Assembly: GCA_964646925.1 (NCBI GenBank)
Contig: CAZYIC010000003.1
Coordinates: 1-42,016, forward strand
DNA length: 42,016 nucleotides
Reading direction: 5' to 3'
From: GWB1-37-8 sp964646925
Lineage (GTDB): Bacteria; Patescibacteriota; Microgenomatia; Levybacterales; UBA12049
Under the pieces are notes generated by a model that saw only the letters and a list, made by a program, of their open reading frames with translations, ran no database searches and was not told where the DNA came from. Below are positions 13,107 to 21,597 of the stretch, one piece after another. Made by a program: the position numbers and the translations under genes. The first letter of the stretch is position 1. Each line of letters starts with the position of its first letter.

Positions 13107-13943
13107 ATGGATAATACGAATACACAAGAGCAAATTTATGAACTTGAAGTCAATATGCTTCAAAGCAATCCTCTTCAGCCCCGGGGAGTAATTACGCCGG
13201 CATCTTTAAACGAATTGGTAGATTCAATAAGAGAGCAGGGTATTCTTGAGCCTTTGGTTGTTGCCAAAACCCCCGCAGGATATCAGATTATAGCGGGAGA
13301 AAGGCGCTGGAGAGCGGCTAAGCTTTTGGGTCTTTCCAAAGTCCCTGTTGTGATTAAGATTACAACTCCTCAGGGAATGCTTGAAATGTCTATAGTTGAG
13401 AATGTTCAGAGGGAAGATCTTAATCCTATCGAAAGAGCTTTGGCATATAAGAGATTGATTGATGAATTCGGTTTGGGAACGAATGAGGTCGCACGGAAAG
13501 TTGGAAAGAGCGCGCCGGCTGTTTCCAACACAATCAGACTTCTAACTCTTCCGGATGCAATTAAAGATGCGCTTGTTGCGGGAGTGATCACTGAAGGTCA
13601 CGTCCGGCCTTTAATTTCTTTGGGAGATACGAATTTGATGCTTGATTTATTTCGAAGAATACTTCGCGAAAACAGTACGGTTAGACAAACCGAAGAAGAG
13701 GCAAGGAAAGTTAAAGGAGAGATTGAAAAAAGAGAGCCTCGCGCGGTAACGGATAAACTTTGGGTTCCCGAGCTTGATGAGATGGCAAAAAAAATAGAGG
13801 AAAAATACGCTTTGGACAAAGTTAGGATTTTCCAAACAAGCAAAAAGGCGAAATTGCTGATTGAAATAAATGGAGACGTAGAAGTTACAGGTCCTAAAAT
13901 AAAAGAAATAAATAGAATATTGGTAGGAGAACCAACCGCCTAA
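13107..13943 (+). CDS. parB: ParB/Spo0J-family chromosome partition protein
   Basis: ParB binds parS sites and spreads as a CTP-dependent clamp during chromosome segregation. The 278-residue protein has the N-terminal ParB/Srx domain with GERRWRA (64-70) and ENVQREDLNPIERA, which form the CTP-binding site. The central helix-turn-helix (TNEVARKVGKSAPAVSNTIRLL) reads the DNA, and a charged, probably dimerising C-terminal domain follows. The final about 35 residues resemble the short strand-rich end typical of Patescibacteria members. No parA is next to it in this window and I saw no clear parS 16-base palindrome. It converges on lepB with a two-base gap. Confidence 0.93.
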   Translation: MDNTNTQEQIYELEVNMLQSNPLQPRGVITPASLNELVDSIREQGILEPLVVAKTPAGYQIIAGERRWRAAKLLGLSKVPVVIKITTPQGMLEMSIVENVQREDLNPIERALAYKRLIDEFGLGTNEVARKVGKSAPAVSNTIRLLTLPDAIKDALVAGVITEGHVRPLISLGDTNLMLDLFRRILRENSTVRQTEEEARKVKGEIEKREPRAVTDKLWVPELDEMAKKIEEKYALDKVRIFQTSKKAKLLIEINGDVEVTGPKIKEINRILVGEPTA

Positions 13944-13945
13944 GG

Positions 13946-14506
13946 TTATTTATAAGGATTTTTGATGACTTCCATTTTGTTAAGCGGCCAATAAACGAAA
14001 AAAGATTTCCCTATGATAGATTTAGCCGGAACAAAACCCCATTCTCTTGAATCGGAACTGCCTCCCCTGTTGTCTCCCATCACAAAGTAAGAATCTATCG
14101 GTACTGTCACAAGAGTATTCTCGCGAAGATATGATCCTCCGTATGTTTTGACCGATTGAGAAAGGAATTTACTTTGGTCAAGAATTTTTCCATTGATATA
14201 TACATCCCCGTTTTTGATAGACACGGTATCCCCGGGTGTTCCGATTATGCGTTTGATGTAATCTTTTTCCGGGTCAGGAGGAGCTTTAAATACAATAACG
14301 TCTCCGATTTCCAATTTAGCAAATCTCAATATCACTATATTGGTTAGTATATATTGTTTGTCGGAGAAAGTTGGAACCATGGAATTTCCGCTAACCTGGA
14401 AGGGACGGAAAAGAAAAAGATATATAACCAGAAAAAATGCGAAAACCAAGAGTATAGTTTGGACAATATCTATTAGGAAAGCATAGATTTTTCTCAAAAA
14501 CTCCAT
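13946..14506 (-). CDS. lepB: Signal peptidase I
   Basis: This membrane serine protease removes signal peptides from exported proteins. The 186-residue protein has one N-terminal membrane anchor (about residues 10-33), then catalytic Ser42 in SGNSMVPT and catalytic Lys85 in DYIKRIIG. The conserved GDTVSIKNGDVYING and MGDNRGGSSDSREWG boxes follow. The length is that of the short single-anchor type. The ATG at 14506 lies six bases after the -10 of a promoter with a perfect TTGACA, so its mRNA is predicted to be leaderless. Confidence 0.96.
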   Translation of the reverse strand: MEFLRKIYAFLIDIVQTILLVFAFFLVIYLFLFRPFQVSGNSMVPTFSDKQYILTNIVILRFAKLEIGDVIVFKAPPDPEKDYIKRIIGTPGDTVSIKNGDVYINGKILDQSKFLSQSVKTYGGSYLRENTLVTVPIDSYFVMGDNRGGSSDSREWGFVPAKSIIGKSFFVYWPLNKMEVIKNPYK

Positions 14507-14512
14507 AAATCT

Positions 14513-14541
14513 ATTGTCCTTGATCTGTCTTACTTTGTCAA
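14513..14541 (-). promoter_or_regulatory. lepB promoter (predicted leaderless)
   Basis: On the minus strand TTGACA (14536-14541) and GACAAT (14513-14518) are 17 bases apart, six bases before the ATG. The -35 box overlaps the -35 of the divergent tRNA-Val promoter, so the two compete for the same DNA. Confidence 0.6.
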
Positions 14542-14563
14542 TGCGGGGCGGATGTTGTAAAAT
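14535..14563 (+). promoter_or_regulatory. tRNA-Val promoter
   Basis: TTGTCA (14535-14540) and TAAAAT (14558-14563) are 17 bases apart, nine bases before the tRNA. It probably also drives the glycosyltransferase and methyltransferase genes that follow. Confidence 0.6.
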
Positions 14564-14571
14564 GAAAGCCG

Positions 14572-14643
14572 GGACCCGTGGTTCAGCGGTAGAACGCTCG
14601 CTTCACATGCGAGAGGCCGATGGTTCGAATCCATCCGGGTCCA
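14572..14643 (+). tRNA. tRNA-Val (anticodon CAC)
   Basis: The 72-base sequence folds as a complete cloverleaf. The acceptor stem GGACCCG/CGGGTCC is perfect, the D arm contains GGTTCAGCGGTAGAAC, and the anticodon stem CTCGC/GCGAG holds loop TTCACAT. The T arm is GATGG-TTCGAAT-CCATC and the discriminator is A. CCA is not encoded; CTG follows. The CAC anticodon reads GTG codons. Confidence 0.96.
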
Positions 14644-14645
14644 CT

Positions 14646-15662
14646 GTGAATATATTATTTTTTTCTCGACTTTTTTATCCCCATATCGGCGGCGTTGAGA
14701 AACATGCTCTGGAGATAAGTAAAATTTTAATAAAAAAAGGCCATAAAGTAACTGTTGTTACGGAGAAACACGAAAAAAATCTTAAAAATTTTCAAATAAT
14801 AAACAAAATAGAAGTTTATAGAATTCCGGTTTCAAGCCAAGGAAGGTTTAAAAAATTTGAAATTTGGAGCTGGTTATCTAAGCATAAAGACTTAATTATG
14901 TCCGCGGACATTGTTCATGCACATGATGTTTTCTTTTGGTATCTGCCTTTTAGATTTTTATTTCCTTTTAAAAAAGTATTTACAACATTTCACGGATATG
15001 AAAATTATCCCCTAGAATTTAAATGGATTATCATACATAAAATATCCGAGATATTATCAATGAGAAATATTTGTATTGGAAATTTCATAAGCAAATGGTA
15101 TGGAACAAAATCTACCTATACCATTTACGGCGGTGTAGGCGAAATTAAAAATGAAAAATTAAAAATTAAAAATGAGAATTCAGCTATTTTTATTGGAAGA
15201 TTGGATGAGCAGACGGGAATAAAGATTTATGTTAATGCGGCTAAACTGATAAGAAAAAAAGTGCCCAATTTTAAATTTAAAATAATAGGTGATGGTAAGT
15301 TTAGAAAAAATATTGAAAAAGACTTTAGGGTTGTAGGATTTAAAAAAAATCCGGAAAAGTATCTAGGTCAATGTCACTTCGCTTTTGTTTCCAGATATTT
15401 GTCTATTCTTGAAGCAATGGCTTCGAAAAGATTAGTTTTTGCAGTTTATGATAATCCCTTAAAAAAAGATTACTTGTTAACGTCTTCATTCTCTAAGTTT
15501 ATTAATGTTGCGGCATCGGAAAAAGAGCTTGCGGATTTGGTTTTTTATTTCCTTGAAAATCCCAAAAAAGAAAAAGAAATGATTGACGCGGCATTTAATT
15601 GGGTTAAAAACAAATCATGGGGAGATGCGTGCGATATATATTTAAATCTTTGGAATAAATAA
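14646..15662 (+). CDS. Glycosyltransferase family 4 (GT-B fold)
   Basis: The 338-residue protein has the GT4 layout. Its N-terminal acceptor domain begins VNILFFSRLFYPHIGGVEKHALEIS, with the typical GGVEKH loop. A C-terminal donor domain follows with IFIGRLDEQTGI and SILEAMASKRLVFAVYD, where the Glu of EAMA would bind the nucleotide sugar. It is somewhat short for the family. The GTG start at 14646 is chosen because the reading frame further upstream runs through tRNA-Val. It lies only two bases after the tRNA 3' end, so tRNA processing would leave a nearly leaderless mRNA. Residues about 167-180 (EIKNEKLKIKNENS) come from an AT-rich tandem repeat (15141-15180). Donor and acceptor are unknown. 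Confidence 0.9.
   Translation: MNILFFSRLFYPHIGGVEKHALEISKILIKKGHKVTVVTEKHEKNLKNFQIINKIEVYRIPVSSQGRFKKFEIWSWLSKHKDLIMSADIVHAHDVFFWYLPFRFLFPFKKVFTTFHGYENYPLEFKWIIIHKISEILSMRNICIGNFISKWYGTKSTYTIYGGVGEIKNEKLKIKNENSAIFIGRLDEQTGIKIYVNAAKLIRKKVPNFKFKIIGDGKFRKNIEKDFRVVGFKKNPEKYLGQCHFAFVSRYLSILEAMASKRLVFAVYDNPLKKDYLLTSSFSKFINVAASEKELADLVFYFLENPKKEKEMIDAAFNWVKNKSWGDACDIYLNLWNK
15141..15180 (+). repeat. In-frame AT-rich repeat inside a glycosyltransferase gene
   Basis: Tandem units of the AAAAATTAAAAATGA type encode KNEKLKIKNEN. The reverse-complement version occurs in the rpmA leader at 12804-12837. Low-complexity units of this type recur between and within genes in this group of organisms, as I recall. 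Confidence 0.5.
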
Positions 15663-15665
15663 AAA

Positions 15666-16448
15666 ATGTCTAAATCAGAACAATATTTTAGAAGATATCT
15701 TCGCATTGCGCCATTATGTGTTGCATTGTGGAGGTCTGTTGAGGCAAAACATTTGTCAAAAGTAAAATTAAAACGTCCAATTCTCGATATCGGATGCGGC
15801 TGGGGAGAATTTGCGGAAGCGTTTGGAAAAAAAATTGACATGGGTGTTGATATCGCTCCTCGGGATTTGTACGTTGCGGCCAAAGGAGGAATGTACAAAA
15901 ATCTAACTTTAGCTGATGCAAGAAATTTGCCTTTTTCAAATAGCAGCTATTCTTCGATAATATCAATAAGTACTTTTGAACACATTACCGATACAGATAG
16001 GCTGCTTAAAGAAATGTATAGGGTGTTAAAGAAAGGCGGTATTTTAGCCATTACAATGGAAACGGAAGATGTGGAGGCAAATACATTTTATAGACCAATT
16101 TTAAGAAGAATAGGATTAAATTCTTTAAGCAATTATTTGCAGTATGCATATAACACCAAGTTTCATAGACACAGTCTTCCGCCAAAAGAGCAATGGATAA
16201 AACATATAAAAATGGCGGGATTTAAGATTATAACTTCAAGAGACATTATTTCGCCAACAATAACAAAACTATATGATTTTTTTATACCAACATCCCTAAC
16301 TTCTCAAATTTTTAGATTTTTTGTGGGAAGAAGAAAAGTACTTAGACCTAAAATTTTTGAGAATATTCTTGTCAGAATATTCTCAAAAAAAATAGAAGAA
16401 AATGAAAAAAACGGAACAAACCTTTTTATTGTTGCCACAAAAGTATAG
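15666..16448 (+). CDS. SAM-dependent methyltransferase (class I, type 11-like)
   Basis: The 260-residue protein has motif I DIGCGWGEFAEAF (SAM binding). An acidic residue ends strand 2 (GVDIAPRD) and motif LTLADARNLPFSNSSYSSII follows, with the FEHITDTDRLLKEMYRVLKKGGIL stretch typical of the Methyltransf_11 family. The C-terminal 100 residues are basic and may carry substrate or membrane contacts. The gene starts four bases after the glycosyltransferase stop, so the pair is co-transcribed. It may methylate a sugar or lipid intermediate of the surface glycan, but the substrate is not shown. It converges on the TIM-barrel gene. Confidence 0.88.
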   Translation: MSKSEQYFRRYLRIAPLCVALWRSVEAKHLSKVKLKRPILDIGCGWGEFAEAFGKKIDMGVDIAPRDLYVAAKGGMYKNLTLADARNLPFSNSSYSSIISISTFEHITDTDRLLKEMYRVLKKGGILAITMETEDVEANTFYRPILRRIGLNSLSNYLQYAYNTKFHRHSLPPKEQWIKHIKMAGFKIITSRDIISPTITKLYDFFIPTSLTSQIFRFFVGRRKVLRPKIFENILVRIFSKKIEENEKNGTNLFIVATKV

Positions 16449-16456
16449 CCGAAAAA

Positions 16457-17269
16457 TTAAGTTGACCATTTTTTGCCTTCAATAAGAGTTTTTCTTACAA
16501 ATTTACAAATTGTTCTAAAACCTTTTTGCATATCTCCTTTAAAAAGAAATAAAACCACCAGGGGGTTTACTTCAACAGTCACATAACCTCTCCACCTGTT
16601 TTTATAAAGCCATAAAAGTTGTTTTTCGGGAAGAGAATTTTCGTGTCTTTTAATTTTTTTTAATCCCCTAATTCCTATAAATGTTAATTGGTAATTTTTT
16701 ATTTTTTTTATGTTAAGCCATTGCCAAAAAGCCTGCCATGTATTAAGCCCATATTTTTTTGCCCACATCAAAGACTGATCATCCCTTGAATCTATAACGA
16801 CATTATGATATGGTTTACTCATCCAATTCTTTAGTTCTTCGGGGCTTATTAATGCGCCAATTATTTCATATAAAATTCCTCCGAAAAATTCATTTTTTTT
16901 GCCGTCATATGTCCATTTTTCCGATATGCCATGAGCAACCAAAGGAATGTTTAGCTTTCTTGATAATAGTGAAATTTTTTCATTAGATTTTTTAATTGTT
17001 GGAAACAGTATTAATCTTATTAAGATGAAAAATAATGCGTTTAAAAAATTTATTCCGTAAGATTCATCGTGACCAATATCAAGACGCCAATTCTGATGAA
17101 TACTTTTTATAAATTGCAGATCAAAAAAAGCTATTTTTTCATTTATGGATTTTCTTGTTGGAAGAAATTCCAATCCGTCATACCCTGTTTTTTTAGCAAA
17201 ATTAACAGCTTGTTTGATTCTCATCCATGGAAGAGAACCGAGCGAAAGGAGAATATCATTTTTTTGCAT
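16457..17269 (-). CDS. Sugar-isomerase-like TIM barrel protein
   Basis: The 270-residue protein resembles the xylose isomerase-like/AP endonuclease family 2 TIM barrels. It starts with ILLSLGSLPWMRIKQAVNFAKKTGYDGLEFLPT (strand, helix, then a Glu at the end of strand 2), and has LDIGHDES, NIPLVAHGISE, NVVIDSRDD and YVTVEVNP at the expected ends of later strands. Several Asp, His and Glu residues could bind a metal, but the full set of the true isomerases cannot be confirmed. Its start overlaps the end of the upstream membrane-protein gene by 14 bases, so the two form an operon. Sugar metabolism for the glycan locus is a guess from context. Confidence 0.6.
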   Translation of the reverse strand: MQKNDILLSLGSLPWMRIKQAVNFAKKTGYDGLEFLPTRKSINEKIAFFDLQFIKSIHQNWRLDIGHDESYGINFLNALFFILIRLILFPTIKKSNEKISLLSRKLNIPLVAHGISEKWTYDGKKNEFFGGILYEIIGALISPEELKNWMSKPYHNVVIDSRDDQSLMWAKKYGLNTWQAFWQWLNIKKIKNYQLTFIGIRGLKKIKRHENSLPEKQLLWLYKNRWRGYVTVEVNPLVVLFLFKGDMQKGFRTICKFVRKTLIEGKKWST

Positions 17270-18995
17270 ACAATTTATTTAACAATAGGGAAAATATTAT
17301 ACAGCCTAAAATAGTAAAAAAACCAATAAAGCTTATTATTTTAGTAATTTTATAAGGGAGTAAGTCATTGTAAGTTAGAGTCAGATTATAACTGCCCTTA
17401 GGTACATGAAGAGATATCAAGCCTTTGTCATCCGGGGAGATCTGTAGTGACCTGTCATTTAATTTTGCTTCCCAGCCGGGAAAATATAATGTATTTTCTC
17501 TTATTTTTAAAGGGTTTTTTGCAACAACAGTATATTTATGTAAAGTAGAGTTTCGAAAAACATCCTTTATGCTGCCCGTGCCACCTACTATTTCAGCGCG
17601 TTTTTTGGGACGTATTGAAAACCAGGGGTTCTTTGTACTTACCCATTTTGTGTTGGCGTAAAAATGTCCCTCGCTTTCAGATGTACTTTTCCAAAGATTT
17701 TCTGCAAGAGTGACGTCTGTAATTTGCGGGATTAACCTTCGATGTCCCCAATTTAAAATGGTTGACATAATTGCTGCTGCAATAAGGATTATCAACAGCC
17801 ACTTTTTCTTTATAAAAATAAGAGAAAAATATCCCGATAGCACCGAGATTGAAAACGACAGGAGGAGCAATAACCGATGGGATCCTGCCGCTTTGATAAA
17901 AAGAAAATTTTCCCATAAAAATTTCGAATATGGGGAAATTAGAAATAATAAGATGATGCTGACGAGTAACCAATATTTTTGATAAGTGATATATTTTTGA
18001 GAATTATTTTTTATAAGCAGAAAAACCGTAGCTACTAAGATGAATATCTGTACGTATCCAATGAGAAAGGATATTTCTCCTTTCGAGCCCTGAAATAAAA
18101 ATCCCAATCGATATGGGGAATATAAAAGTTCTATTAATTTTGGAAAATATACTGTTTGCAGGGGAACATTTTGAATAAAAAGATATTTTTCATATATGAT
18201 AAGAGACATCCAGCTGTATGATGAGATAATTATTCCCGGCGAAATAATTGACAAGGTATACAAAAAAGATTTTTTAAAACTGAAATGTGTAAGAAAGAAA
18301 ATATAAAAAGACATTGTTAATCCTGAAAAAAAGGCAATTACGGGGTGGGCCATTATTAAAATTGCATAAATAAACGTAGCGCAAAGTAAAAAAAATAAAG
18401 TTTTTTTAATGAAAAACTTTTGTATAAATAGGAATATTAACGGAAGAATAGTAAATGATAGTATCTCTCCAACTACGATCTTAAAATGTAAGTCAATTAA
18501 GTGATAGGGCGCAAATAGGTAAAATACGGATGCAAAAAAAGCGGCAAAGCTGTTTTTAAATAAAATTTTTGTCCACGCATACATAAAAATTCCGGACAGA
18601 ATAAAGCTCGAAGTCAAGAATATTTTCATACTATTGATGAGCCCAAATCCTATAAAATGGATAAGGGACAAAATGTAATAAGGAAAGGAGTAGTTGAAGA
18701 TAAATAAAGGGTAGCCATAAGCAGCATTGAGGTCTTTTGCCCAAGAAGGCATAATATTTCCCTCCTTCAGAGAATCATAAAATGCAATTGTTCTATAAAT
18801 ATGTATATTAAAATCTCCGCTTTCATACGTTCCCGTTCTGAAAATGCTTATTATTGGCAATATTGAGATTAATGTTAATAAAAAAAATAAGTTAATTTTT
18901 TTCTTTGGGAAAATAAATCTGTAGAATAACAGAGTGCTTATCAATATGAGTGAAAAGGCAATATTGACAACGACCATTCTGTATGGATCCAGCAT
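17256..18995 (-). CDS. Multi-pass membrane protein, PTPS-related (6-pyruvoyl-tetrahydropterin synthase-related domain) type
   Basis: The protein is 579 residues from ATG 18995. It has about twelve to thirteen hydrophobic segments and an early luminal loop, GDFNIHIYRTIAFYDSLKEG...PSWAKDLNAAYGYPLF, characteristic of the PTPS_related membrane family. Despite the name, these are GT-C-like proteins of unknown chemistry. The C-terminal part (ENTLYFPGWEAKLN) is a beta-rich domain like that of YfhO-type proteins, ending with one more membrane segment. The frame stays open upstream to 19178 but would then overlap the divergent gene at 19033. ATG 18995 sits six bases after a -10 box and is followed directly by hydrophobic sequence, so it is preferred. 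It forms an operon with the TIM-barrel gene. Confidence 0.75.
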   Translation of the reverse strand: MLDPYRMVVVNIAFSLILISTLLFYRFIFPKKKINLFFLLTLISILPIISIFRTGTYESGDFNIHIYRTIAFYDSLKEGNIMPSWAKDLNAAYGYPLFIFNYSFPYYILSLIHFIGFGLINSMKIFLTSSFILSGIFMYAWTKILFKNSFAAFFASVFYLFAPYHLIDLHFKIVVGEILSFTILPLIFLFIQKFFIKKTLFFLLCATFIYAILIMAHPVIAFFSGLTMSFYIFFLTHFSFKKSFLYTLSIISPGIIISSYSWMSLIIYEKYLFIQNVPLQTVYFPKLIELLYSPYRLGFLFQGSKGEISFLIGYVQIFILVATVFLLIKNNSQKYITYQKYWLLVSIILLFLISPYSKFLWENFLFIKAAGSHRLLLLLSFSISVLSGYFSLIFIKKKWLLIILIAAAIMSTILNWGHRRLIPQITDVTLAENLWKSTSESEGHFYANTKWVSTKNPWFSIRPKKRAEIVGGTGSIKDVFRNSTLHKYTVVAKNPLKIRENTLYFPGWEAKLNDRSLQISPDDKGLISLHVPKGSYNLTLTYNDLLPYKITKIISFIGFFTILGCIIFSLLLNKLYAKK

Positions 18996-19001
18996 GATGA
19001 T

Positions 19002-19030
19002 ATAATATAATCTACTCAAGTAAAGAACAA
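19002..19030 (-). promoter_or_regulatory. Promoter of the PTPS-related membrane gene (predicted leaderless)
   Basis: On the minus strand TTGTTC (19025-19030) and TATTAT (19002-19007) are 17 bases apart and the -10 ends six bases before ATG 18995. TATAAT on the plus strand (19001-19006 or 19006-19011) overlaps it and may serve the divergent gene at 19033, though without a clear -35. Confidence 0.55.
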
Positions 19031-19032
19031 GT

Positions 19033-21597
19033 ATGAAGGTATCTTTTGTTGCGACGGTATTCAATGAGCAAAAGACGATTGGCTCTTTTTTGAAGTCTGT
19101 TTTTTGGCAGTCGAGAATACCTGATGAGATAATTATTGTTGATGGAGGAAGCCGCGACCGGACGGTCGCAAATATCAAAAGTCAAATATTAAATATCAAA
19201 AATAAAAAAATAAGGCTCAAACTTGTTGTAAAAAAGGGGAATAGGGCAGTGGGGAGAAATGAGGCAATAAAATCAGCAATCAATGAGATTATTCTTTGTT
19301 CAGACGCGGGATGTATTTTAGATAAAAATTGGGTAAAAAATATAATCGAACCATTTAATGATCCAAAAGTAGATATTGTTGCCGGTTATTATAAAGGTAA
19401 ATCAAGTTCAGTTTTTGAAAAATCTTTAATTCCCTACGTCTTAGTAATGCCGGATAAAGTTGATGTTAATAATTTTCTTCCCGCAACTCGTTCGATGGCT
19501 TTTAAAAAATTTATTTGGAAAAAAGCTGGAGGATTTAATGAAAGATATTCCAATAATGAAGATTACGTTTTTGCGCATAAAATTAAAAATCTTGGAGCCA
19601 ATATTTTTTTTGAAAAGAGAGCTATTGTAAATTGGATTCCACGAAAAAATATCAAGGATGTGTTTAAAATGTTTTTTCGTTTTGCTTTAGGGGATGCTGA
19701 AAGCGGAATTTTAAGAGAAAAAATACTTCTTCTCTTTGCAAGATATATATTAGCTTTTTATTTTTTATTGCTGTCTTTCATAGAGAGGTCTGTAACGCCT
19801 TTATATATTATAATCTTAGGCTTTTTTTTATATATTATTTGGTCAATTAAGAAAAACTATAAATACATTAGGGACATGAAGGCTTTATTCTTTCTTCCCC
19901 TACTGCAGTTTGTTTCAGATATTTCGGTTATATCAGGTACGATAATAGGATTTTTAAAAACAGTCAAGATTCATAAAATATTGCAAGTAATGAGAAACAA
20001 TAGGGCGATTGTAGTGATTATCGGAACTTATATTCTGTTAATGTTGGTGTTTATTAATTGGGGAATTCCTAATAAAAGTCATCCTTTTAATTATTTTATG
20101 GATGAGTGGCACCAAGCTCAGGCTGTCCGAACAGTCTTTAGTCAGGGTTCTCCAAACGTTCCCGGATCGGCAAACGGTTCAATGTTCCATTTTTTATTTA
20201 GCGGATTATTTCTTATTCCTTTTGCTATCGCAGGAATAATAAATCCATTTGCGATCAAATCATCAGTCGAAGCATTTGAGATGCAGCAAAAATTATTTCA
20301 GGTTTTAAGGTTAGACACACTTTTTTTTGGAGTTATTTCAATTATTCTTATTGTTTATATCGCAAGAAAATATTTCAAACTAAATCCAATCTTTGTCAGT
20401 TTTTTATTTGTAGTTAACCCGATTTGGCTTACGTTAAGCAATTACTTTAAGTACGATATCGCGCTTATTTTTTGGATAATCCTATCATTTCTGTTTATTC
20501 TTAGATATTCAGTCAAATCTTCATTTAATAACTATGGCTTGGCGGCATTTATTTCCGGCCTTGCCTTTTCCGTAAAAGTTAGCGCTCTTCCATTATTGCC
20601 CATATTGCTTGTTTCGTATTGTATTTTTACAGAAAAAAGAGAGAGGAGTATAAGGCATTTAATTTCAGGATTGTTTATTTTTTTTGCAACATTTTCAATG
20701 TTCGGGATTCCCGATCTTATACTTGGAAAAGGAAATATTAACGAATATCTCTACGACAATCTTGTCCGAACGCCCGATTTGGCCTCCAATTATATTCTCG
20801 GAATGAATTATGCGCCCTATCTTATTATCAGAGGCGGATCAACGATTTTTGGCTTCGCATTATTTTTTCTGTCAATTATTGCCTTAATTTTTATAACGGG
20901 ATACTTATTAAAGAATAAATTTAACGAAACAATAAATAGAAAATATTTTCTTATTTTTTCGTCGCTGTCTATTTTTATTATTAGTCTTCTTTTCTTAAAA
21001 ATTGAAGCGCGTAGTAACAGATTGCTCGTTCTTCTTCCTTTTATAACATTGATTTCGGGAATATTCATGGATAAAATGCTTAAATTAACAAGACGGTCCA
21101 TAAAAAAAATTATCATTTTTACTTTATTAGTTTTTTTATCATTACAGGCAATAGAATCTTTTAGTTGGGTTAGTTTGAAGTTAAGAGTAGATCTTCGGCA
21201 AAGTTCTTCAGGCTGGATAACTAAAAACATTCCCTTAGGAAGTACAGTCGGAATTGAGAATATTCCTATTTATCAATCTCTTCCGGACGTGCTCCTTAAG
21301 GATTATTATTTGAGTAATAATGGCTCTAAAAATGCGCGTTATACTTATGAAGTAATTGACGGCTCATTTATAAAATTACCTTCATTTATTATTGTCACCA
21401 ATGAAGAAATAGCAAAAAATTATATTGTAAAATCCTCCAAAAGAGATCTAATCGAATTTTTAGAGAGAAAAAATTATAAAAAAATCTTTTACACAAAGCA
21501 GGAATCTGCTTTGTTTAGAACATTTGTAAGCGAATTAGATTATTTTATGTCGGGGTTGATTCAGGAACCCCTTTCGATTTCTGTCTACAAAATATGA
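19033..21597 (+). CDS. GT2 glycosyltransferase fused to a GT-C (GT39-like) membrane domain
   Basis: This 854-residue protein has two parts. Residues 1 to about 240 are a GT2 domain: SFVATVFNEQKTIGSFLKSV, the DGGSRDRT motif, SDAGC for nucleotide-sugar/metal binding and a later NEDYVF acidic motif, followed by two membrane segments. From about residue 320 comes a GT-C domain with many membrane spans. Its first outer loop contains FMDEWHQAQAVR, where the Asp is the expected catalytic base of GT39/ArnT-like enzymes that use polyprenyl-phosphate sugars. The junction is at ATG 19990 (residue 320), where TAATGA occurs in another frame, so the fusion may be recent or due to a lost stop. A 7-base palindrome (19154-19169) and AT-rich repeat (19170-19208) lie within the GT2 part. 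It probably builds and transfers a surface sugar. Confidence 0.85.
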   Translation: MKVSFVATVFNEQKTIGSFLKSVFWQSRIPDEIIIVDGGSRDRTVANIKSQILNIKNKKIRLKLVVKKGNRAVGRNEAIKSAINEIILCSDAGCILDKNWVKNIIEPFNDPKVDIVAGYYKGKSSSVFEKSLIPYVLVMPDKVDVNNFLPATRSMAFKKFIWKKAGGFNERYSNNEDYVFAHKIKNLGANIFFEKRAIVNWIPRKNIKDVFKMFFRFALGDAESGILREKILLLFARYILAFYFLLLSFIERSVTPLYIIILGFFLYIIWSIKKNYKYIRDMKALFFLPLLQFVSDISVISGTIIGFLKTVKIHKILQVMRNNRAIVVIIGTYILLMLVFINWGIPNKSHPFNYFMDEWHQAQAVRTVFSQGSPNVPGSANGSMFHFLFSGLFLIPFAIAGIINPFAIKSSVEAFEMQQKLFQVLRLDTLFFGVISIILIVYIARKYFKLNPIFVSFLFVVNPIWLTLSNYFKYDIALIFWIILSFLFILRYSVKSSFNNYGLAAFISGLAFSVKVSALPLLPILLVSYCIFTEKRERSIRHLISGLFIFFATFSMFGIPDLILGKGNINEYLYDNLVRTPDLASNYILGMNYAPYLIIRGGSTIFGFALFFLSIIALIFITGYLLKNKFNETINRKYFLIFSSLSIFIISLLFLKIEARSNRLLVLLPFITLISGIFMDKMLKLTRRSIKKIIIFTLLVFLSLQAIESFSWVSLKLRVDLRQSSSGWITKNIPLGSTVGIENIPIYQSLPDVLLKDYYLSNNGSKNARYTYEVIDGSFIKLPSFIIVTNEEIAKNYIVKSSKRDLIEFLERKNYKKIFYTKQESALFRTFVSELDYFMSGLIQEPLSISVYKI

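Noticed and set aside
13107..14570. parS site or replication origin near parB
   Set aside because: No 16-base parS-like palindrome, DnaA-box cluster or dnaA/parA gene is visible around parB.
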